Origin: Synchiropus splendidus
Taxonomy: Eukaryota > Chordata > Actinopteri > Syngnathiformes > Callionymidae
Direction of reading: 5' to 3'
Length of the DNA stretch: 64,000 nucleotides
Assembly: GCF_027744825.2 (NCBI RefSeq)
Contig: NC_071334.1
Location: 7,820,437 to 7,884,436, forward strand
Of the stretch, positions 49,426-59,900 are shown one piece after another. Position 1 is the stretch's first letter. Each line of letters starts with the position of its first letter. A program made the translations under genes and the position numbers. The notes beneath the pieces were generated by a model. That model had not been told where the DNA came from and made no database searches. It saw only the letters and a list, made by a program, of their open reading frames with translations.

Positions 49426-52400
49426 CTAGCTGTCCTCTGCCTGCAGCATCTTCTCGATCTCCTGATCCCAGTGTTCCCCTTGGTTGTCTGATTCCGTCAC
49501 CACCTCGTACTCCTGCAGCTCCTGCTGCAGCTCCTTCTCCCAGTCGGCTGACTCATCTACAAGAGTAGAATGCTTCTGGATGAGTCGGTTAAAATTGATC
49601 ATTGCAACATTACGGTTGCTGACCTTCTGGAGAGGATGTGCTCTCCTTCTTGTCCAGCACCAGCTGCTCCATCTCTTTCCTCAGGTCCTCCTGATTGATA
49701 GCCGTTGAGTCGAACGCGTCACTAACAAACTCGGAGACGCCAGGGCTGGTGGAGATCTCCTCTTCTATTTCATGCGGCGTCTGAAAGACAGTGTTGCAGT
49801 GTCATCATGGAACCTTTCCCGGAATTTGAGTAGACGCTTAGTCGGCATTCCTCACCTTCTTCATGTCACTAATGGAGACCGGCGGAGTTTTTGGTCGGAC
49901 ATTGTCTGAAAAGAAACAGCAGAGAGGGCTAATGATGAAATCAACACCACTGATTTTTTTTTAATCAAACATACTTCAGTTTTTTCTCCATCCAGCAGTA
50001 ATTTAAGATATTATATTACCACATACTGGTAAGAGTAACGCAGGAGCTACAGTATACCTTTGTGTGATGCCGGTGTAATGCGTTTCCTATTGTCTTTGTA
50101 GGTATATTAGCGTAATTTCCGGAATATAGAGTGCACTGGAATAATAGCCGCAGACCAGGTCTATAAGCCGCAGATGCAGTGAAAGGTCAGTGGTGCACCC
50201 GACTTAAAAATGCGTGAGGATCACTTCTAAACTAGTTTGGAAAATGGGCTCCAGCATGGAGACTGACTCAGGAAACAAACTGGAATCATCAACTCCTCAC
50301 ATCTTTTATTGACATTAAAGCACTCAAAATGCGCTGTTTTTGCCCACGTGTCCCACGCTCCGACACCACTGTCGGTCTCAGCTGCTGCTTCTCGTCTCCG
50401 CTCCTCAAGGAGATAGGCTCTGTGGGCGGGGCTGCGGACAGGCGGGTGCATTTTGAGCGTTTTATGGTCAATAAAACACTGTGATGTCATCGGTTTGATG
50501 TGACGAGGCTCATGACGCTCTTTGGCCTGTAAACACCCATATATCAGCCGCGTTGTTGTATAAGCCGCCGGGTTCAGACGAGAAAAGAGTAACGTCTTAT
50601 AGTCCGGAAATTGCGGTAGATTAACAGACAGTTTTAGATTATTTGATGTTCATTTCAATGCTATAAACGAATTACGGAACATATTTTAGAGCTTGATGTT
50701 GCAGTCACTGGAATATTTGATAAAGTTTTAACTTTACTGTTAAAGTTTTAACTTTACTGTTAAAGATACTGTCCTGTTTATTCAGCACATCCTGTACAAT
50801 TGACGAAAGTGGGAGTAGATCGAGGATCAGAGGTGAGATTTCCGGTGAGATTTGAAGAAATGCAAATTTTACTTGAATGAAAAGCAATACTCCCACACTT
50901 GCTCTGTGGTGGGGAGGTGTGGGGAAACACCTCCCACAGTTAATTTAACTGTGTGGTAGGTGGTAGGTTTAACCTACCACAGTTAGACAAGACCGCTGCT
51001 TCTGCTACAGAAGAAGGAATAATGAAGAATAATAATGCATAAGGCAGATATGAATGAACGATTAGGACTTATTAACTAGAGCAAGACTGAAGTTTCCTCA
51101 GCTTGTCGAGAGACCGACACTATTAGTCATGTTTAGAGTCAGAAATGGGCTGTGACGGGATCATCTACGAAGACTGTATAAACTAACTTCTCCCAACCCC
51201 AAGCTAGAACCACACTGAGACAAAGGTACGCAGCAATAATGGGAGGGAAAATGTGGAACTCACTGACAAAGGAAATGAAAAACCTGCACAACATGAAGGA
51301 AATGTATCTGTCACAGAAAGGGCAAGATGACCCTGGGGAAAAGACTTCAAAGAGCAGAAGCGACTGACAGGAGCACACAACAGAACAAAAAGGGCATGAC
51401 ACACAGGCACATCAGCATTGTTTGGGAAAATAGGAAAAGGTGGGGGACAACGGACAGAAATCATAAAAGCTACTTTTCGATCTCTCCAAAACATAAGACA
51501 AAAGGATGCCTTAAGTTTAGGAAAACCTAATTTAAGAAATGTAATTGACGTATATGTCAAACGCAGTTAATGTCTACAGACTAAAGGGGATTGAAATAAA
51601 CATGTATTCATTCATATTACCATCCTGTTTGAAGAATGTCACAATAAATTTATGTTTTATTCTACTGTACTTATTGGTGTTTCAAAAAACATGAACTTCA
51701 TTACATGACTGTTTTAGGTATGATTGATTATCCTGTTGAAAATGTAGAATTAATATGGTTGGTCCAATGGTTGCATTATTTTGTCTTTAATGTGGTTTGC
51801 CAAATTGTGTTACATAGAATAACCATTGTGTGTTGTTAGGTTAATAACTAGTGCCAATGTATGGAAGAACGTTCTTCATCCTTCTAATCTCACACTAAAT
51901 ATGAACGAGCAAATGTTTCCTGTCATCACCTCCCAGACCTTCTTTTCTTTTAAACGTTAAACTCCTTTTTTTTTTTTTTTAAATTGTGGATGTACCTGTA
52001 AGCACCACATCGTTGGGGGACACGCTGGATACTTGCTCATCCTTCTGCTGGGCTGCCAGCGCTGTCAACTGAGCCGACTGCTTGATCAGAGAGACTCGGT
52101 AGAAGTAGTTCCTCCAAAACACCTCCTCCTTCACACTGTGGGGACACATCCATTCAACCGCACAGAAGAAACGGTGAAAGGAACAGCGTGCTACTGACTG
52201 TTTGGGGACGAGATCAAAGCGCATGATATTGAGCAGCTGGTCTTCCTCCAGCATCACTGCGGCCAGAGGATACATCTGCTCCATGTCAAAGTGGAACTGG
52301 ACTCCAGCTGGTGGGTCCCGCAAGAAGTTCCTCTTATCCTGCAATAATCACGAGGAAGATGAATTCCTATTAAAAGTGTTTCACAAATGAACTAAGTTAC

Positions 52401-54430
52401 TTACAGCTGACAAAGCAAGAATTTGCTGCTGGATAGTTTCCTCATCGTTGTAGCCCACCCAGGGAGGAACTGCCGAGTCTGAACACAAAACATCATCATG
52501 TATTTGAAGATAATTCACTGCTACTGAGCTGGAATGCTGAGGATTAGTGATGGGTAGATGAGGCATCATGAAACAGTACTGCAGGTTTGATAAAACAGTA
52601 TCTTAATTTTCAGAGGCCACTAGATGGCGCTCTTGGGTTGGAAATGATGTGAGGTTTCATTGAATTAGATGTTCAGGTCCAAACATTTTACAGCAGACAG
52701 CGCCATCTGGTGGCCTCTAAAAATCAGGACACTGTTTCATGAAACCTCATGGACCCATCAGTACTGCTGTGGATGGACAAGTTGTGTTTCTTTAGATTTC
52801 TGTGATGCTCTGAAACCACAACTTAAACAATCAACCAGCCAAAAAGGATACAACTTAATAATTACAAAGAAAATGATGGCACTTCATTTTCATTTCCATT
52901 AGGAGAAACATTTAAATGTCACATTAAATTGTTACAAAAAATCAATACTATGTTGACGCATGTTATTTCATTATGAAAGTAAGACTTGTCATGGTGAAAG
53001 TAACAATAAATTGTAAAGTTATATTCATATCTACAGGTGAAATTAGTAATTATCATCACTCAATCAATAAGACGTGTATTTTAAGGTGGAAATTTCCATA
53101 TTATCTGAGTTTTCTTAAGAGACCAAAATCATTTTAGGTGGGTGTCCTCTGAACATTCTGGTCTTTTCCCACAGTCCATAAACCATCAGTGGTCTGTAGG
53201 TGTGAGCTTCTGTGATAGACTGGGAACCTGTCATCAATGTTCACAGTTGCTTATCCCAACTTGGGTTAAAACTAGAATTATTTCTCTACAAATTTCTTGT
53301 GTTTTAAATGTTCAACAGTACATAGCGGTTACAGTTATATTACTGTTCATATCATAGGTGTTTTATGTTTCTGCCTTGGTGAAGTTTAATAATAGTACAT
53401 TCAAATGACTATTTTATATTTTGACCTGATCGGAGTCAAATATCCAATTAAAAATTATATACAATAAAAATAAAGATCATTTATAACCTGGGGCAATTTT
53501 TTAACATTAATGTGTTCATCTTTTCAAACAAACTGTACAGTACATGGCAAAGTGTATTCATAATTGAATAATGAAGTGAAAATAGGCACATTTTCTTGGG
53601 AAGAGACTGTTTTTAAACCAGCTCCAGAAACACATAAACAAATGAAAGGTTTGAAATTATTGAATAGATTAAAAAGTACCTGATTTTTTGGCCTTTTTTT
53701 CTTGTACAAATCTTTCCTGCTCCTTCTGGAAGTCTCCAAGAAAGGTCTACAAGAAACATGAAAGTCATGTGAAGAAAAAAAAACCCAAATAATTAACCTA
53801 ATTGCTACTCATAAACAGGTTTTCTTACTCAACAGCATTTCTGCATTCTTTGCATGCAGCAGAAGTTCATAGCAGTGCGTGTGAACAGCTCACCTTGTCT
53901 ATGATTCCATCTATTTTGCCTTCTTCCACGCTCTTTTTGATGGTCTGGGCAGTTTCTACCATGGAATCTGATATCTTTTTTGTAGCATTGGATGCAAAAC
54001 TGAAAATATAGTCTGGAAAGAAGAAGAAAAGATAAGGAAGTAGGCACGTTACCTTATTATTTCTAAATTGCTTGGTTTTAAATGTGGCGTCAACAACCAC
54101 AATTAGGTGAAGAATTTAAGAATTGAGGTCAACACCATCAGAGATACGAAAAAAATATCAAGTTATTTTTGCAGCTATAAGAAAATGCGGTGATATACAC
54201 GCATGTTAACGCATTAGCTCCTTACCACCCAGGCCCTTTCCTTGGTCGCTCCGCTCCTGGATCTCCTCCGCACGACCATCCTGTTCAGCTAACTGCTGTT
54301 TGTTTACTTCGTTTTGAGCCTCCACCACCTTCTCCGCTTCCGGCTCCGCTCTCAGCTGGTCCGTGTCATCTGACGTCTTCGTGTAGGTCGGGGTTTCCAG
54401 ACCTAGCCAAGACCCCAGACCCTTAAACAT
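49426..54430 (-). CDS. syap1: Synapse-associated protein 1 (BSD-domain protein)
   Basis: Nine coding exons on the minus strand: 54430-54226, 54012-53894, 53746-53680, 52478-52405, 52338-52199, 52135-51996, 49905-49856, 49780-49624, 49556-49426; 360 codons plus TAG, close to the human 352. SYAP1 is a cytoplasmic/Golgi-associated adaptor linked to growth-factor signalling to AKT1 in mammals. The N-terminus [10 protein letters not shown] is typical; an acidic Glu/Gln-rich segment and a helical [20 protein letters not shown] region follow. The BSD domain is at about residues 155-220, with [20 protein letters not shown] and the signature [12 protein letters not shown]. The C-terminal half is acidic and ends [16 protein letters not shown]...[11 protein letters not shown]. 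Introns 4 and 6 carry transposon copies (52.54 and 50.11 kb). The gene is divergent from phospho2. Confidence 0.95.
50107..50622. mobile_element. Non-autonomous DNA element with TACCGCAATTTCCGGA termini
   Basis: Left end TAGCGTAATTTCCGGAATAT and right end TATAGTCCGGAAATTGCGGTA are inverted repeats, followed inside by AATAGCCGCAGACC / TATAAGCCGC on one side and CAGCCGCG / TATAAGCCGC on the other. This is the common fish element recognised by CTTATAGTCCGGAAA. The interior is GC-richer than the flanks with an 87-codon minus-strand frame of no recognised function. It lies in syap1 intron 6. Confidence 0.75.
50722..50765 (+). repeat. Tandem 20-bp duplication
   Basis: TAAAGTTTTAACTTTACTGT occurs twice head to tail, then TAAAG. 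Each unit is itself a partial palindrome (AAAGTTTTAACTTT). Confidence 0.9.
50905..50990. repeat. Three consecutive hairpins
   Basis: Three inverted repeats follow one another: GGGAGGTGT with ACACCTCCC; ACAGTTAA with TTAACTGT; and GGTAGGT with ACCTACC. ACCTACCACAGTTA at the end also complements upstream arms, so alternative pairings exist. It lies in syap1 intron 6. Confidence 0.85.
52543..52762. mobile_element. Palindromic CTCF-motif MITE in syap1 intron 3
   Basis: Begins AGTGATGGGTAGATGAGGC and ATCATGAAACAGTACTGC; the left arm has GGCCACTAGATGGCGCTC (52,616-52,633) and the right arm AGCGCCATCTGGTGGCCTCT (52,699-52,718). Ends CTGTTTCATGAAACCTCATG then GACCCATCA. Both CTCF-like motifs keep the central GATGGCGC. 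Confidence 0.85.
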
Positions 54431-56061
54431 CTTAGTCGTGTGTAAAAGTAACGTCAAAACACAAACAAACGTACTGCAGCCTGCTCTAAAAGACGCAGGC
54501 AGGAACTAAACAAACAGGTTCTTTTTCTTCTACTACTTCGTGTCATGACGCACACGCGTGCGCTACTGCCACTAGGAGGCCAAATAGTGCAATGATTATT
54601 TTCATATGGTTATGTATTGGGAACTCACTTCGAGGCCTCTACAGTAAGTAATCGATGCACAGAATCGGCACTCATCTCTCTCCTGTTTAATATTTCTCAA
54701 TTTTCACTTTACATTGCCGTTGAAAATGTAATTATAGTCACATTAAAGTTGAGTTATCACAGTGATTCGATAGTATGTTGTGTTTTGTTAATCAAAATAT
54801 CGGTCATATCCTCTACTGATTGTCTATCAATGGAGTATCTTCACAACATTCGTAAATACGAAATACGTTGAGTTGCTGCCTACAAAAATATATTTAATCA
54901 GAGCCTGAATAACTTCTGCCGCTCTGTGATTGGCTGAGGTGAAAGAAAAACATATTGTATTGCATTGTCTGGCAACTTGCCTGCTTGAGGTCTTGTCTCC
55001 TGCAGTGGTTTGAGTGATGTCATCTGGTAACTGCGATGCCAATTAATTCAATTTATTAATTTTGTAGTAGCCACAACTCGAGGTGTGTAAACGTGTGGGA
55101 CGAGCATAAAGAGAGACACGAAATTGTGAGTGTGTGTTTTAAATAGAAACACAACTGTATTGAATTATATATTTTTAAATATATATTTTGCAGAAAATTC
55201 TATTCAGGACTGTTGGGAAATTGTCTTCGATAAAAATGTATGTTTCACTTTTAAAGTTGCATTTAAACATTTATTATGTAAATCAGAACACGTCAATTTA
55301 CAGTTTTAATCCTTTACAGCACGTTTGACACGTACATCAATTTTGCACGCAATTTATATGCTCTCCATCAAGACTTGTCTTTATTGCATGAAATAAAAAA
55401 GGCAAAAATAATAGTTAACTCGAAATGTATCAAGAAGAGTATGTCTTTCATCCATCCAAGAGGCTCCTAAACATTTCACTGAGTGCGAGACTTATCCCTC
55501 AGTAGTCCAATTGTCACCACCAGGTGGCGTTAAGGAGCGGGTCTGTTGAAGAAGACGTCAGACCGTGCGAGGAAGACGGTCAATTGAGACCAGAAGTAGG
55601 TCGTTTTTTTTTCGCTCGTTTCTTTTAATGTAACGTCATATTCTGTGACTATCCACATTTGTGACTGATTTAATTTTAATTTCTCCTAATCCCTCTGTTT
55701 CCTTACTCTATTCACGTAAGTCAACCGGCGTAAACATAAAGACCGCTTCCGATCGCCCTGAACTTAAGTCAAGAACAAGGCATTTTAAGCGAAATTTGAG
55801 TTTTCTGTTATAATTTACGAGGTAGAAATGTAAACGTATTCATCTGTCGTTTGTTGTGCTGTTTTGCTTCCTTCGGTTTATGCTTTAGCAATGTCCATGT
55901 CCAGGGAAGCGAGTGTTTGAATGGAAGAGATTGCACAAACAGATAATTTTGTTTACTGCCTCTTCAAATGACTAAGCGATTTTGTTCCGACAGCTCGTCC
56001 TTTCATGTGTGTGGCAAGTGAAACCAATATATACTCCATCATTGCGTTGTTTTTTTTCCAG
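54431..56061. promoter_or_regulatory. Divergent syap1/phospho2 promoter interval
   Basis: The syap1 5' UTR lies just above 54,430. TGCCACTAGGAGGCCA (54,567-54,582) and CACCACCAGGTGGCG (55,515-55,529) are both CTCF-core-like. A likely phospho2 leader exon ends at 55,595 (CAGAA|GTAGGT) and is followed by a T-rich stretch. The middle (54.65-55.45 kb) is AT-rich without gene signals. Confidence 0.5.
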
Positions 56062-56068
56062 ACTAAAG

Positions 56069-57855
56069 ATGAAGACATTAATGGTGTTTGATTTCGACCA
56101 CACTCTAGTGGATGACAATAGTGACACTTGGGTTATAAGGTTAGTGGCTGACTATCTTCTTCAAAGCAGTGTTGGCTAGTGTTCAACAGTTTCTTGTGTT
56201 GTGTCTAATGACTTCCTTATTCCTTAACGTTGACATGTTATTACCTTTCATTTTCTAATGTAGCAGACAATGGGAATGAAAACAATGCTTAAATATTAAC
56301 TGTATATTGGCAGATGTCTTCCTGGTCAGACTATTCCCGACTCCCTGAGGAATTCCTACCGAAGAGGCCACTGGACAGAATTCATGGGAAGATTAATGAA
56401 CTATATTGGTAAGTTGTTTTCCTGCCAGTCATGCCTGCGGTCTGTTTTATGGGTTTCACTTTCTCGCCTTAAATAAAAATAGAAATCCTGAGCCCTCAAC
56501 TGAAGGAGATAGTGTGGTCACCAAATCATACTGTGCTCTCACCAAGGAATGTGGGATGCCATTTTATTATAGTAAGAGAACTTTGTTGTTGTCTGTTTTA
56601 AAAACAGCTTGAAAATGTGACCCATTCATAATGGGACATATGAGGAACAAGTTTTTTGTTTACAACTGTGACGTAAATATCATGACTGAAGATGAACCGT
56701 TATGAACAATGTTGTTCTTATACATTTATATAAATTACCTTAATTGATGGTATAACGGTAAAATGGTCGCAAGGACAAAATGGGGGGAAATTTTGTGAAA
56801 TTATGTTAGCAGAGAATATTTATGACATAAAACGAAATCATTTGTTGTAGTATAAATATAAGTTAATTCGCTTTACAACTACTCGTTTGTAATCATGTTT
56901 GTTCTTTCAACTAAAACCTGTCACTAGTGCTGCATAGATGAGGTTTCAGGACACAGTATATTAGGGTTGATGAGGTTTCATGAAACAGTGTTCTGATTTT
57001 CACAGGCCACCAGATGGCACTGTCTTTTGTAAAATGTTTAGACTTGAACAACTAATTCAGTGAAACCTCACATCATTTCTAAACCATGATTGCCATCCAG
57101 TGGCCTCTGAAAATTAGGACACTTTTTCATCAACCCTGCAATACTGTTTCCTGGCACCTCATCTACCCACCACTACCTCTCATGTGCGTGGTGGTATGTG
57201 TTGAGTGTATTGAGTGTGAATTGGTTGAAGCATCTTGAGTTGCGTCATATTGTATGATTTTTTTTTTTTTTAATCCCTGTGTCCATCAGGAGACCAGGAG
57301 GTGCGTCCGGACCAGGTGCGCAAGGTCATGGAAACTATTCCCTTCACAGCTGGGATGACAGATTTGCTTGCTTTCATATCAGAAAATAAGAACACTATCG
57401 ATTGCATAGTTATATCCGATGCCAACACCATGTTCATTGACTGGATCCTACATGCTGCCGGACTTCAGCAGGCTGTAGATAAAGTCTTCTCCAACCCAGC
57501 CAAGTTCAATGACCTGGGCTACATGGAGGTACATTGTCACCACTCACACGATTGTGACAGATGTCCTGTCAACCTCTGCAAGAAGAAGGTCTTGAACATG
57601 TATTTGTCGGAGCGCATGGAGCGAGGCGTGGAGTACCAGCAGATATTTTACGTGGGGGACGGTGGGAACGATTTCTGTCCGACTGCCTGTCTGAGGGGCC
57701 ATGATGTCATCATGCCCAGGAAGGGCTACACACTGGAGCGACTTCTTGCTACCCTTGAGGACAAAAAGGATGAGGCTTCATTAAGAGCACGTGTTATTGC
57801 CTGGAGCAATGGCACCGAAATCCTAGAGCAGCTGAAGTCCAGTGTGAAGTTGTAA
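56069..57855 (+). CDS. phospho2: Pyridoxal phosphate phosphatase PHOSPHO2 (HAD superfamily)
   Basis: Three coding exons (56069-56139, 56314-56408, 57290-57855) give 243 codons plus TAA, against 241 in human. The family are magnesium-dependent HAD phosphatases; PHOSPHO2 is reported to act on pyridoxal 5'-phosphate, while its sister PHOSPHO1 acts on phosphoethanolamine/phosphocholine. Motif I is DFDHT at residues 8-12, with nucleophile Asp8 and acid/base Asp10; His replaces the Asn seen in human PHOSPHO2. Motif II is IVISDAN, the conserved lysine is in MPRKGYTLERLL and motif III is GDGGND at 178-183. The Cys-rich HSHDCDRCPVNLCKK is a PHOSPHO-family hallmark. The start follows an acceptor at 56,061 (TTTTTTCCAG). 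Intron 2 contains a MITE copy. Confidence 0.93.
56932..57176. mobile_element. Palindromic CTCF-motif MITE in phospho2 intron 2
   Basis: AGATGAGGTTTCAGGACACA, GGGTTGATGAGGTTTCATG, CAGGCCACCAGATGGCACTG (57,003-57,022), CAACTAATTCAGTGAAACC, TTGCCATCCAGTGGCCTCTG, and CAATACTGTTTCCTGGCACC to CCCACCACTA. Complete but with diverged ends. Confidence 0.8.
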
Positions 57856-58890
57856 CCCAGCTGTCTTTTATTTAGAAAATACGGTGCTACTAATTAATTA
57901 TTAAATTACTTCCAGCTTTTCACGCCAGTTTTATTTTTTCTGGAGGGAGGGGGTTTTGTGAGCTGGACCCCGCGATGTACAACTTGAAAGCAGATTTTTT
58001 TTTTTATTGGTGTTCCAATTGCGTTCTTAATTCAGACAATGTTTTTATTTAAATTATTAATTGACAGTGTATATCATTTAAAAGGCACTCCATTAACTCC
58101 ACTCATGTGAGTAGAATTATACTTGGGTATTTATCATTGTGAGATTCTTATTGTTTCAGCTACTTGAGAGACTTTTTACATTTTAAGAAACTGCTCCAGG
58201 CTTTTTCATACAATATCATACAACTTTTTTTGTACGATATTTGCAAAGTTGTGGCAAACCTACACTTAAATCTGTTTGTCATTGAGAATGATGTGTTGTG
58301 GTGTAGTTTATTCTTTTTATGCTTTTAGCTGATATTTAATTGGTAATGTATTTAATTTTGTTGTTTGATGATTTGCATCAGCTGACCACTTTCACATGAT
58401 CTAGTTAGTCATTGTGTTGCCTCTGTAGTATGTGCAGTGAGTTGTTATGAACACAGATCAATTGAAGCAATTTCATGTATCTGAAGTCTAAATTATGTTT
58501 GTGTCATCTCATCGCCTATGCAAACGTGTGGACCAGCAAGTTATTGGATGCAGGCTTGTAGCCAGCTCTGTCACTGTTTATACACATCACAAAGAAGCTT
58601 CGTACTATTTTAGGTGACTCTTGGCCAGTGAGAACAGCATTTTCTCAGTCAGTCTACCTCAGAACTTTCCTGTCTGTCCACAACAACAATAACACCCCTG
58701 ACACACATGTTTACTCTGATGGTTATGGTGAAGTATTATGGTTGTCAATGTTATCAAATATGTGATGTGTTGTGATTATATTTTCACACATTTGGATTAC
58801 AAACTAAAGGAATACTCTTAGTTTGCTTAGCTGTGCTTGTCTGTGTTGGCTATGGCTAATCAAAGACAAATAAAATGTTTTGGCACCTGG
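57856..58890 (+). other. phospho2: phospho2 3' UTR
   Basis: AT-rich sequence without gene signals follows the stop codon. The first good polyadenylation signal is AATAAA at 58,869-58,874, giving a 3' UTR of about 1 kb. Confidence 0.55.
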
Positions 58891-59089
58891 AGCTAAGATC
58901 ATTATTTACAATAAATTCAAGTATAAACTCGAGCGGAAAGTTTTTCACGTGTTGGGTGATTGATGGGTGAGTAGTACTTAGTTTTCACGCACTCATTTTC
59001 GGAAGTTTATTTTAGTTTTACACGTATTCCGTCTTGGAACAGTCTTGAAAATGAAAAGACGGTTACACTTTTATTCAGTAGATGGCGTT

Positions 59090-59352
59090 GTTTCTTCAAG
59101 GTTTGCTCTGTGAGCAGAAGAAGAATTTGGCTGGTAGGTTAACAGCGGCTAGCAGCATAGAGCTGCCGGAGCTGGGGCAGTGGATACGGGAAAGGACCCC
59201 GGGACGGACGACTGGATCCGCGGCTGGAAAACGCAACGGATAAAAAAACAAAGTGGCCGGGAAATTCGTGGATTTACCTCTTCGTTTCTGGATTTCTATA
59301 TAAGAAGTATGGTAAAAGTGCATAACTGCCGAACTTGAACTAAGATGCGGTG
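59090..59352 (+). other. ppfia1: Candidate ppfia1 non-coding first exon A
   Basis: The stretch TTGGCTGGTAGGTTAACAGC to AGATGCGGTG ends at a strong donor GGTG|GTGAGTG (59,353). It is CpG-enriched (GACCCCGGGACGGACGACTG, GGATCCGCGGC). No coding frame joins the liprin start, so it would be leader sequence. Confidence 0.45.
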
Positions 59353-59739
59353 GTGAGTGAAGCTAAGCTAAGCCCGAGATGTTATTTTCGAGCACACCTT
59401 TCGACTTTCGAGTACTTTCGACGATGTGATATGGTGGCTGACATAGACTTTTGTCATGTTGCCTAGTTTTATATCAAATCGCCTCTATTGCAGCTAACTT
59501 AATTTACAAAACTCGAGCGTTAGCCATCTAGCTGGCTAGGAGCTAACGCTGCCAAAGAACTCAAGTGTTTCCACGTCACCTGATGAAAACAACCCCTTTA
59601 TCAGACGCCACTTGATATTTTGATGTAGTTTGGTAACAATTATAAAACAGACACTTTATTGGAGTACGTAGTGTAAATATCGACGAACAAGCCACCTCAA
59701 AGCTAAATTGCTAACCCGAGTTAGCCGGCCAAAGTTGGA

Positions 59740-59900
59740 TTCCTGCCCCGAATCCTGCTGTCTCTTTCTCCGGGGCCCTTAAAGACTCCTGCTGGTCTTG
59801 GTTCAGCCTCGACAAACGTGGACCTCAGTGGATTATCTTGCTGTTTTTTGGGAATATATTCTGTCTATCGCGAGATTTGGAATAACGGGACTCTTCGAAG
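59740..59900 (+). other. ppfia1: Candidate ppfia1 non-coding first exon B
   Basis: A second leader-like stretch ends GGACTCTTCGAAG|GTAAATTT at 59,900. It could be an alternative first exon or a second leader exon after exon A. No acceptor was confirmed in front of it. Confidence 0.4.

Noticed and set aside
59096..59323. 75-codon minus-strand frame opposite ppfia1 leader exon
   Set aside because: It is antisense to a CpG-rich leader exon and has no protein features.
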